From positions 65,296 through 129,295 of the forward strand of contig CACVBU010000887.1 of assembly GCA_902728285.1 (NCBI GenBank): a stretch of DNA of 64,000 bases, written 5' to 3'. The DNA is from Clytia hemisphaerica. Its lineage: Eukaryota > Cnidaria > Hydrozoa > Leptothecata > Clytiidae. The notes under the pieces are model-generated. The model did not search any database and was not told where the DNA came from. It was given only the letters and a program-made list of their open reading frames with translations. Position 1 is the first letter of the stretch. Each line of letters starts with the position of its first letter. The position numbers were made by a program, and so were the translations under genes. Below are positions 54,821-64,000 of the stretch, piece by piece.

Positions 54821-56781
54821 AATACATTTCCAATTGTACTTTTTCTCGACATCATTTTTTTTCTCAAAACTGATAATGAAGATATTGTCCTATAGAATCA
54901 GGTTTTTCCCCCTGAAAAAAAGACATGTAAAGTTTGTTTGGGACACCCGGTACTGTATGTGACTGAAATTTCGCACAGTGGTTCTTTTTTGATCCTAGAA
55001 CTCTCGAAAACAACCTGCAACAAATTTAGACACAAAATCATGAAAATTAGATGACGAAAATGGGGCTGTTTTTAAAATTTCTTCAATTAATAAGACCCCC
55101 TAAAATGGTCCAAAATCCGTCACATTTCTTGGTGACATCACCAACTCCCAGTTAAGATTTGCATTTTCAAACAAGAACAACAAAATGGCACTTTAGTACT
55201 AGCTGAAGATGATATGGTTTGAAGAGTTTCGATAGCTAGATAACAAGATATTTAGGTTAAAAATTTTGCTGAAACTGCTGTAAGATTGTAAAATTGATTA
55301 AAAATTTATGATTTAAAAAACTAGATATCTTTTGCTCTTTCGAAAACGACTGCATTTTCGTCAACTTCTTTTCATGATCTTTCAGATGAAATTGACGAAG
55401 GTAAAAGAGTCCAAAACTGTTCGATTCGTTTAGTTTGATTGCAGTCTTTTTCTTGTGAGTCTAGGACCCAACATGGACCTGAGCCAAATTTTAGCCATAT
55501 ATTATTATTTTTCAAGGTTAGGCAATTTTTTACCAGACTAATGCCAATTGCGGGTTAGTAATTCTGTTGGCTGTTAAAATCACGTGATCTTTTTGTTACA
55601 CATAGATTTTGATAGAAAATCTTCGAGCTGGCTATCTTTACGAACCATTAAAATTAAAAACTAATGCAAATGGATCATTAACTTCATTCTTTCGCTTAGT
55701 ATCCTCTGATTTTTTAAATATGAGTTGTATCTTAATTAGAGAGTATGATTTTCAAGACTAAATTTAAAACTAAATCGATAGAGGGATGCAAAATTCATAT
55801 CCAGCGAAGCGAGAAATAAATAGTTGAAAAAAAGTCTCGGACGACTCCGGTACTGCATGTTTTGCAATAATAACAAATAACAAAACATGTGTTTGCCTAT
55901 TTTGTAGGGTTTGCGCATCTGTTACATACTTTTTTCTATTAAATTTAAAGGGGAAAATGCACAAATCTGTGCAGATTTCCCTTTGAGAAAACGGTTGAAA
56001 AATTGATTTTCTGTCATCAATCAATGAATTGGGAATTCATGAATTCTTTTCTATTGTTGTTGTCTTTGTAAAACTTATATTCTCATTAGGGCACAAGTTT
56101 TGCATTTTTAACCGCAGGATCCGCCGGAAATTAAACTCTTTTCGAATCATTGCAATTGTATATCCATTCTGTGGAATTTGCAGTTCCGCGGCAGTCCTGC
56201 GGATCTCCTTGAACTTATTAAACATCAATTTAAAACATTTTCCGCCGCCTGCGGAACTGCAGAAGGTCTGAAATTGAAGGTCACTTTAGAATTTTCAGCC
56301 TCCAGTAGAATAATGTGATTTTGAGTTAGGAGATACTCGACCAGATCAACGTGCGGCGGCGATTCCGCAGGCGGCGGCTGAACTGTGTTTTAAAAGATAC
56401 CAAATTTCAGAAATGCGGAACTACGCAGGATATCCGCTAGCATTCACAGGCGGCGGCGATGGCAGGCAGGCGATGGCAGAGAATTTTTGTCAAAACAGGA
56501 TTTACCAGAACCAACATTAATATCGGCGTTCAAAGAAGTTTTTGCAGCAGTTTTTCCAGGGTGAAGACCTCCTACAGACAAAACAATTAGAAAATTTATG
56601 CACAAATTTCAAGGCCAAGCAGGCAAGCAAGCAAGTGAGGCAAGCAAGGCAAGCAAATACTGGGTGTTCCGAAAAACTTAACATGTCTTTTTTCAGGGGA
56701 AAACCCTGATTCTATCGGACAATATCTTCATCAGTTTTGGAAAAAAATGATGCCGAGAAAAAGTACACATGGAAATGTATT
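54821..56781. mobile_element. 1.96-kb element with about 130-bp terminal inverted repeats (candidate)
   Basis: The left block (54821-54957) runs AATACATTTCC...GTACTTTTTCTCGACATCAT...GATATTGTCCTATAGAATCA...GGGACACCCGGTA. The right block (56656-56781) is its reverse complement with scattered differences (GATATTGTCCGATAGAATCA). Between them are short frames without motifs and the GC-rich cluster at 56118-56475. Either this is one element with long TIRs, or two copies of a repeat inserted in opposite orientation. No target duplication distinguishes these. Confidence 0.65.
56118..56475. repeat. GC-rich GCGGCGG / CCGCAGG cluster
   Basis: Words such as TTCCGCAGGCGGCGG, TTTTCCGCCGCCTGCGGAAC, AGTTCCGCGGCAGTCC and ATGCGGAACTACGCAGG recur in both orientations across 360 bp, in sharp contrast with the A+T-rich flanks. 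An adjacent (GCAAG)n tract lies at 56617-56655. Confidence 0.7.
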
Positions 56782-59261
56782 AGCCTCCGTCTCGAAACGC
56801 GGTCATAGAATTTTGTGGATAATTTCACAGCGAAAATGCATCCAGTGAAATGGGAGTAATGAATCATGATTCAAGTCGACTGATATAATTGCCACCGCAG
56901 GCAGCCTAAAGCGACCGAGGATGACATAAGGAAGTTGGGCAAACATCTCATAATTTTGCGTTTGCGTTTGCGCGTTTTTCAGTATTTTAGTTCCGCTTAA
57001 CGGTAGCATTCTTATCTTACGGTCTCTCTATTGTTTTATCATCATTAAAAAGACTTTACCGGATTCTTTTTGATCTGATTTCTCATTTTGAAATCTCTGT
57101 TTGTCTTTTTCTTATCCCTGGAGAGTTAATGAATCTAAGGAAATTCCCTTTTCTGGGAAATTCCCTTTTTATACCACAAGTAGTTATTATGCGCTCGTTA
57201 TTACTATACACAAAGTATTCGAATAGTTATGTTGCTAAACGTGTAAATTAGTAAAGTAACATATGAAGAGCAGTATCTTCAGATATACGTTTATAGGAAA
57301 AACCAGTAAGTCATATGATTCTGGCTGGGCTGCTCTTAATTTTAAATGAGTTTTTCAGGCTTAAATGTCAATATTAATGAAAACGGAAACATGTACTTCT
57401 CAGTGATTTCTGAAATCTGAGGCTCAGATTATTCTTAATTAGTTTTTAGATTTTGGCCAAATTTCAGCCTCGTATTCTTATGAAATGGTTCTTATAACAA
57501 ACGTGTAAAACAAGGCACGGACGTCACTCTAAGTAGACTGTAAATCACTCCCTTGACACATTTGTTAGCATTTGAAAGAATTTTCTCTCAGATGAGAGGT
57601 CACTCTTAACAAAAGTTTTTGTAGGGCTAAGATCATTCCTTTTGAACGAAAAATTTAACTCTTATGTGTTCGTTTTGCTGCGGTGGCACCTTAATGAAAG
57701 TTAAGGCTAGTTATATACTTAATATATGTAACAAGTTCCGTACGGATTCTCAAGCTTGGTTATAATATAACTATTACATGTTAGTAGCAGACCCGAATGA
57801 CAATTGTTATGTAACAGGTTGAAACATGAGTTTCTGCTGGAAGGATACAGTTTGCTTTCAAGTTAAATCTTTAAAATAAAACAAACTTTGTGGGTTTTTT
57901 TACTTACAAACAACCTACCAATAGTTCTGGAACACTTCATAATAAAGGAAGATGGTTGTTCTTGTGGATTGATTTTCTAGTTACCCCATATAAACACGAT
58001 GTGACATGAAAGTGTTGGTTTTTGTTTGATTTGTTGACTCATGGCAAATGGGATAGCAAATGACTTTTCATGTATTACTTGGCTCTACATATGATACCAC
58101 CAACTTTGAACACCTCCAGAATGTTGAAAAGAAGCATTTTACGAGATACGTTTTGGCTTGGCGTCAGTTTCGTTTGGTTGATAAATCTTTAGCTACACCA
58201 TTTCATGGGATGATAAACTTTTGTTGTTATACAATGAATTTTTATGTCTGGCTTGATTACGACAGAACAGTATTTGATCTTATGTATGTGCACGTGAAAT
58301 GAATCTTTGGGTGAACACAAGTTTGTGTATGACAGAAAAATTCCATTTTTGCAACCAGAAGTTATGGAGATTAGCTGATGTGAGATGATGCAAAACATTT
58401 TAAGCAACAAGTATCATAATCATTAAAAGCATTGAAATGCCACACAGTCACTCTTCACATGATATGCCTCCAGAATATTGCAAAAAAACATTTTACGAGA
58501 AATTCTTGATAGAAATTATATTGACTTATTTTTATAATTTTGGCAGTGTGGATTTTGTAGGTTGATAATGTTTACACCATGGGTGGTTTTCAAAAAACTG
58601 TTACACGTTGTTTTTTTTGTCACCGAGCGGAGCGTAGGTGGCGTAATAGTTTCGCGATGAGTGAGAGGGGAGTGAAAAATTTTGTCTGTTTTTTTTTTTA
58701 TCGTCTTTCAGTTTCCAAATGTTTGACGTTCTGTAGTTTATCCGGGCAATACTTTTGGGGCGCAAATTATGGTGTGGGTGTTTGGCTGCGGGCGTACTAC
58801 GGCCAATATTCTAAAGGTGGACTCACTCACAAAGATAAAAAACAGCGCTTTTCTTAATAATTCAAATACGCTAGTGTAAGAAGTGTAACCAAGCCTTTGT
58901 AAACATTCATTGTGAGAAATTTTTAATGGCTGCTCCTTGATTACACATGCTTTTGAAACTTGCTGCTGTTCTATAAATTTTATCATGTGTTTTCTGGTCT
59001 TTTGTAGAGTATTTAAAGAGGTTTATTATTCGGTTACTACTAAGTATTTTATGTTTGTGTAGTTAGTGAATGCACCAATAAATTGATAATGTTCAGTAAG
59101 TAGTACATAAAGAGTTAATTTCCCAAGGAGGTGGAGGGAGAGGGGGCCGTTCAATTGTTCCAGCTTAGTTATGGCGCACTCCCCCGTTGCATAAATTAGA
59201 CACAAAAATAAGTGTTTTTCCGGGAAAACGAAAGTGATTTCTTTAAAAAAATACAAACAAA
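56782..59261. other. no gene recognised
   Basis: Frames of 70-90 codons exist (58060-58302, 58579-58857) but show no motif. A segment at 58075-58150 (CACCTCCAGAATGTTGAAAA, ATTTTACGAGA) is partly repeated at 58460-58505, indicating a local duplication. GAAATTCCCTTTT is doubled at about 57140-57170. The G-rich stretch at 59125-59150 lies upstream of the candidate gene that follows. Confidence 0.3.
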
Positions 59262-60628
59262 ATGGCTTCCTCAAGTGAGGATGTTAGAGTCGAAAATGAA
59301 GAGAGTAAGTATTTTGATGATGATCTGGATGCTATAGTCTTATTATTTATTCCAGACCAGCTTGTTGTCAGAGATACACTCTGTACCACCATTATCGTAG
59401 CGTAGGTCACTATGTGCGCATTGTCTATTTGATAAAAGTTTTTCCGTACGGGAGACCTCTGCGATGAAGTATAATTTCAAAATAAAATGGCCGCCAAAGT
59501 ACGACAATTGTAAACAAAGGGATGGGGTCTATGATTGAGGGTCACTTTCTAAGCATGTTTTGGCTGCTTTTTTAATGTTTTTGAGCCAAACTAAAAGCTG
59601 AAAAGTAACGAAGACATATTCAAAATTGTCTAACAGAAAATTATTTTCCAATTACCCTATTTTTCCATGTAGTCCACCAAAGAAAAATAAATATAAACAT
59701 TTTAATTACAAAAGTTATGCCAACAAAACAAACTATAGCCACTCTATATAGATCAAAAGTCGTAAAAGTAATACTGAATTTGAACATAAAAACATGCAGA
59801 AATACTCTGAGTATATTCTTTTGCAAAGAACTGAAGTTAAAACCACTTTAAAAACAAGATTCCAATCAAACAACTTCTCTCTCATGTTTGTGAACTCAAA
59901 GATCCAAAATCTAAAATGTAAATAAACAAGAGCCGCAAAGATGCAGATAAATATTTCCCTTGAAAAAATTGTAGTGAAACAACGAGTCTAGAGTCACTTC
60001 AAACAAAAATTAGATTTTTACTCAATGTGATGTTTGAAATTTAAATGGATATGAATTGACAGTTAGAAGATAGCTTTCGACTCGAGTTGTCTAAGGACGT
60101 AATTTTTCGAAAAATTTTGTTTTTCTCCGCGCGCGAGTTTAAATAGAGCCTTGTTTCAATTTTTCTCTTTTTTCGCCATGTAAACTATCTTTTTAAGATT
60201 CGAATGTTGATCATCGAACACACGCGCGTGACTGTTTTTCGAATGTTTTTATTCGATTTTAATTTGGTATGTGTGAGCAATCTGGACGGTCTTGGAAATA
60301 TTTTATATGGAAACTTCGAGACTTTTCTTAGCAGGTCACTCAAAGTTTCTTTGTTTGAAAGATGCCTTTGTATTTAATCGAAGTTATGGTTTATCATTCA
60401 ATCTATGGATATGTTATTCACCTTAACAAACCAAAAGCATTTCTGCTGCAAGATTTCATTCAAAATATCTCTCAATAATGAGAAAGAGAAAGACTTCGTA
60501 ACCTCAGTTTTCTGCGTTCAAATTTTTCTTATCTGTTCAAATGAGTTTTAGGTGGAGCTCTGCAGCTCGATATAGATTCTTTCGATATTTGGCTTGCTAC
60601 TCAAGCAAGGAAAAAAGAAGTAAAATAA
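59262..60628 (+). CDS. candidate two-exon short gene, hypothetical
   Basis: Exon 1 (59262-59304) starts ATGGCTTCC in a strong animal initiation context (AACAAAATGG), encodes ASSSEDVRVENEE and ends in phase 1 at GTAAGT. Exon 2 starts at 60552 after a pyrimidine-rich tract and TTTTAG, and the phase fits. It gives SGALQLDIDSFDIWLATQAR, then KKEVK and TAA at 60626-60628, a product of about 39 residues. Alternatively a donor at GTAAAA (60620) leads to further exons that I could not find. Continuity of phase and both good splice sites are the only evidence. No family is recognised. A host gene's 5' end is possible. Confidence 0.4.
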
Positions 60629-62837
60629 GAAATTCAAGCCACATAAACGAATCAAGACTGTTGGAAAAGGAAGAAATGATTGTAATGGTGCCCTTTGGTT
60701 TGGAATTATTTTGTCGATACAAGAAGGTAACCAATGCTTTATAAAATATATAGTCTCAGTTTCTTTGCATTTTTTGCTCTATTGTTTTTCTCGAAAATTT
60801 CGTGAACCCTTTTTATGGTTGCTATCATCAGAGTACTGAGAGTATTCTTTTGTTTTACAGAAAGTTATCTTTATGTCTATTATTCTCCTACTTCCTTTCC
60901 AATAAATCTTTGAGGTGGAAAAAGGAAAAACCGATTGATTGCTGTCCAGTTCACATCAAAATCCTCCTTTAAAGATTGACAATATTTCAATGGGAAAACT
61001 TTTTTCCAGAAATATTGCTAGAAACCAACCAACCACCCCTGTCTTCTCTCTGGTTACCCTCCTCTTTGTAGAGTTCTTCTCACTTGAGCCTTTCTCAGCG
61101 TTTATAACTGTTCACAGGAAGAGATCTGTCAAGCTGAACATTCTTGGATTGATTTTCCTTTGTTTCATTTTTAGGCTTACAAACTGAGATGTGACACGAT
61201 GTGACTTGGTGACCCACCTTTAGGATTTTTGATGAATATAATTCATAAAATTGTTTGTTTTGTTTTAATTTTGACTCCATCCCTTACCACAATTATTATT
61301 GCATGTCTTAGTCTTAGTCTGAGCCCTAAGATGAATATTTCTTTGCTTGGAAAAAGGATTTTGAGGGGATTTTTTATCAAAAAGTGGAAAGATTCTCTCA
61401 AAATTTGTATTTTCATTTCACCGCCTCCTTTTTTCTAAGCCAATCAGAATCGTCGATTTATTGCGAATAAGCCAATCACGGCAAGTTTTCAGCAATTTTG
61501 GTCTGGTCTGTAATATTAACAAATTATTCGAAGAAAGCTTCTATTGGTTGGCCAGGTAGGGGGTTTCACTAAATTCAAAACTGCACCGATTATACTCGAT
61601 AGGGATATTCCCATTTGGGTTGTCCTGAAAGCCAGATAAATTGCGGACCCAACCATAGGTCGGGGCTAAATCTTGCAAGCTTGACCTATGCGGCTTCAAA
61701 GTTGAAAGTTGAGATTTTTGTGACACTTCTTAGGATTTTTCTGCTTTCCGAAGTAATGCTGAGTTATTTCAAGAAAAATAAACTTTCAAAAGTTGCTCAA
61801 ACCCGTGAAGATTTCGAAAAACGATTTTAGGACATAACTTTAAATGCATCCCACAGTCTTTCGCTTACATTTATGATGCTAATTTTTCTTTTATATGAAA
61901 AAGAAAAAGTTCAAATTTTATTCATAGTTGAAACTAAATGAATAAAAATCGATAATTGATCGAAATTAAAGAATGAGGACACGAATTTTTCAATGCCCGA
62001 AAAACTAGCTATTTTGCAGACCACGGTTTTCCGGCCCCTTAGCTAAGTCGAGGATACTCTCAGCGCACGTGTTTAAGGGAAATGGGCATATTATACAGGT
62101 GTTATGTATTATACATGTTATAATGTGTTATATATTACTCTCATATTACATTTACGTACTTTTGATGGATGTTATTATTTCTCGGTGGCACCTGTAATTC
62201 TTCAACTCCCCAACTCGCGCTTTCAACTTCCCAACTCACGACTAGAATAGTTTCCACACTCAAAAAAAATTGTCCACTAATTGAAAATTTTTAAAATTTC
62301 AAGTAGCAATTCTGTGCATGCATCTCTCCAAATGTTGACAGAATTAAAACAGAATTACTGTATAACGATATTATGATGGTAGAACGAGAACTAACGGGAG
62401 CTTTTTACATATAAAATATAAACAAGTATTTACAGGATTGCCTACAGCCCTAATGTTGATTTATCATTATTTTTTTGATAAATTGACTTAACTTGGCAGT
62501 ATTTAACTTTAACTAATAAGGAGGACTAGCCCAAAATAAATGGTGTTTTTGCTCTCCTAGAATTAGAAGTTTAGGTAAAAACATAAAGAACTCAAAAAAT
62601 CAATATTGACTATTTAGTAAGAGGATCAGGTGCAGTTAGCGTGGTCACTGGTTGGATTCTTTAGTAGTGGAGAGCACTGTTAAAGAATATAACCTAATGT
62701 CGTTTAACCTAATAATGTTATAAAATACAGACCAGAAAGTATTTCACTGTTTAACAATTTAACCTATAGTCATGTCCGGTTCACTGTTAAACAATCTGAC
62801 CTAGTCCACTGTTAAACAATCCAACCTAGTCCTATCC
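60629..62837. other. no gene recognised
   Basis: I see no exon set. At 62690-62830 a GTTAAACAATxxxACCTAGTC unit is repeated two to three times in variant form (TTAACCTAAT, AACAATCTGACCTAGTCCAC, AACAATCCAACCTAGTCC), directly beside the TIR element that follows. Confidence 0.35.
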
Positions 62838-63788
62838 CTTGTCACGAGAAGACAACCTAACCTTGTTTCATTCCTGGTCACTGGGCTCTTAAAGAAAGAA
62901 GAGACTCTCAGCTATCCAACGTGCTATAAAAAAACTCTGGTTCAGGAAGTATTGGCATTTTTATATTCTCCTAGCTCATTGTTACAAAAAAGGCACGGAA
63001 CGGCTTGGTGGAAATACACTGCATGGTATGATTTGCGTTGTTACTAAAAGAGGTAACGAGTGGTAACGAGGTGGTAACGAGGTGACCAGTTAAAAACGGT
63101 GGTCCTAAAGGCTCTAATTTTGAATAACTCGATACTGGTGAATGTAGAGCAGGACTTAATGTTTCTAGTGAATGTGATAGTGGAGTTGGTGTTTCTGTTG
63201 AATGTGCAGCAGGCCCGGGGGGGGGGGGGGTACTTAGGCAAAATGGGTGTCAGGTATGTGCGAGCCATAAGGGTACCTTTTCTCATTCCTCAAAAGTCTC
63301 TCAAAGGGGTACAAATTCAAAAGTTAGTCTCTGAAAGGGTCCCAAAATCACGAAAGTCAAAAATTTCTATCTCAAAGGGTCACGATTTCCAAAAATTTTG
63401 ACCAAAAATTGGTGAAAATCAAACCAAGATTTGGAAAAAATGGACCAAAATTTAGGAAAAAGTCTCTCAAAGGGTCCCAAAATCACCAAAATTTTGTCTC
63501 TCAAAGGGTCGATTTTCGATTTTCGGCTCGGACATACCCGTCACCTTGCAAACCTAGTACTCCCCCCCGGGGCAGCAGGGGTTGGTGCTTCTGGTGAATG
63601 TGCCGCTGAAGTTGGTGGTTTTGATGATTGTGCAGCAGGAGTTGGTGGTTCTGGTGAATGTGATCATGGACCTGAACCAGAAAGATTTAGAGTTTTTTTT
63701 ATAGCTCGTTGGATAGCTGAGTCTCTTCTTTCTTTAAGAACCCAGTGACCAGGAATGAAACTAGGTTAGGTTGTCTATTCGTGACAAG
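62838..63788. mobile_element. TIR element (about 110-bp arms) with minisatellite core
   Basis: Left arm CTTGTCACGAGAAGACAACC...GGTCACTGGGCTCTTAAAGA...AGCTATCCAACG...CTATAAAAAAACTC (62838-62948) and right arm (63673-63788) are reverse complements at roughly 90% by eye. The core holds 30-bp units near GTGAATGTGCAGCAGGAGTT plus GGTGTTTCTG, about six in all (63137-63664), interrupted by the nested MITE at 63214-63571. The minisatellite reads as CAAGVGGSGE repeats on the plus strand, but no start supports a gene. Without the MITE the element is about 585 bp and non-autonomous. No outer target duplication was found. Confidence 0.8.
63214..63571. mobile_element. hAT-type MITE, 358 bp, with perfect 8-bp target duplication
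   Basis: GCAGCAGG occurs at 63206-63213 and 63572-63579, directly flanking CCCGGGGGG...CCCCCCGGG termini. About 48 bp of arm is inverted (AGTACTAGGTTTGCAAGGTG on one arm, TACTTAGGCAAAATGGGTGT on the other, then GGGTATGT and CGAGCC). The interior repeats TCTCAAAGGGTCCCAAAATC several times. The 8-bp duplication points to a hAT-superfamily transposase acting in trans. A degenerate relative lies at 32228-32322. The long G and C runs at the tips are prone to assembly error. Confidence 0.9.
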
Positions 63789-64000
63789 TAGTAGTAGTGT
63801 TTATTTATTTGTCTATAACAAGACTAGCGACCACACTCATAGAAAAAAATCTAAACTAAGGAGGTTGTCGCAAAATTGTTAAGTTACAAGAAATAAATCT
63901 ACAAAAAATTTTATAAACATAAGTACCTATCACAGGAACAAGTCATCAGTTCCCACGGGTGGGAAAGTCAAATTAAAAGGGTGGGAAAGTACATGTTTCC
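63789..64000. other. window end, no gene
   Basis: A short (TAG)n run followed by A+T-rich sequence. A GGGTGGGAAAGT word is doubled near the end (about 63957-63990). Confidence 0.4.

Noticed and set aside
58579-58857. 92-codon plus-strand frame
   Set aside because: Rich in Phe from T runs, no recognisable domain and no supporting splice or polyadenylation signals.

Overview
The window looks like a repeat-dense, A+T-rich stretch of a metazoan nuclear genome. The evidence is spliceosomal introns with GTAAGT-type donors and polypyrimidine/AG acceptors, no operons, many decayed transposons, and a fauna of mobile elements typical of non-bilaterian animals: a Penelope-like GIY-YIG element, Ty3/gypsy, a tnp2-like (CACTA/EnSpm-related) transposase paired with a DUF4806-like gene, MULE, integrase-core transposase, LINEs, TTAA-flanked elements, and MITEs with GGGGG or GGGCC termini. 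A cnidarian is my best guess, but no single-copy host gene proves it.

Layout. 0-2.3 kb: a decayed LINE reverse transcriptase, a 169-bp MITE, and one copy of a dispersed repeat carrying a 55-60 bp minisatellite. 2.25-3.15 kb (minus): two well-spliced exons encoding a CxxC...CxxC zinc module resembling the RAG1-type zinc region, plus a degenerate downstream block. 3.97-6.77 kb (minus): a broken copy of a two-gene transposon (tnp2-like transposase plus accessory gene). 8.3-10.2 kb (plus): a protein-kinase-like gene with two frame breaks. 10.58-10.96 kb: a tRNA-derived SINE with a perfect 12-bp target duplication. 11.8-15.5 kb (minus): a truncated Ty3/gypsy element with a 758-bp TIR element inside its pol. 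15.83-16.13 kb: a MITE. 17.1-18.5 kb (minus): a MULE transposase pseudogene. 19.37-27.57 kb (minus): the best-preserved system here, an intact 640-codon tnp2-like transposase followed by a 9-exon accessory gene whose exons join in frame to 376 codons; a Penelope fragment sits in its last intron.

28.7-38 kb holds TTAA-bounded elements, dispersed repeats, a GCGCGTG minisatellite and an integrase-core transposase pseudogene. 39-40.1 kb is a 220-bp tandem array with TGACGTCA-type palindromes. 42.7-43.2 kb is a RecQ-like helicase fragment. 44.5-48.1 kb contains a second TTAA element, an unknown exon and a LINE ORF1 cut by a dispersed repeat. 49.4-51 kb repeats the minisatellite element and ends in a long hairpin. 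51.7-53.7 kb has pieces of an unrecognised minus-strand gene. 54.8-56.8 kb and 62.8-63.8 kb are elements with long terminal inverted repeats, the latter hosting a nested hAT-type MITE with a perfect 8-bp duplication. A short phase-compatible two-exon gene candidate lies at 59.26-60.63 kb.

Most coding content belongs to mobile elements. The tnp2-like transposase and the DUF4806-like gene lie on one strand in the same order in two diverged copies, so they probably work as one unit. The kinase-like gene and the two-exon candidate are the only plausible host genes, and both are uncertain.
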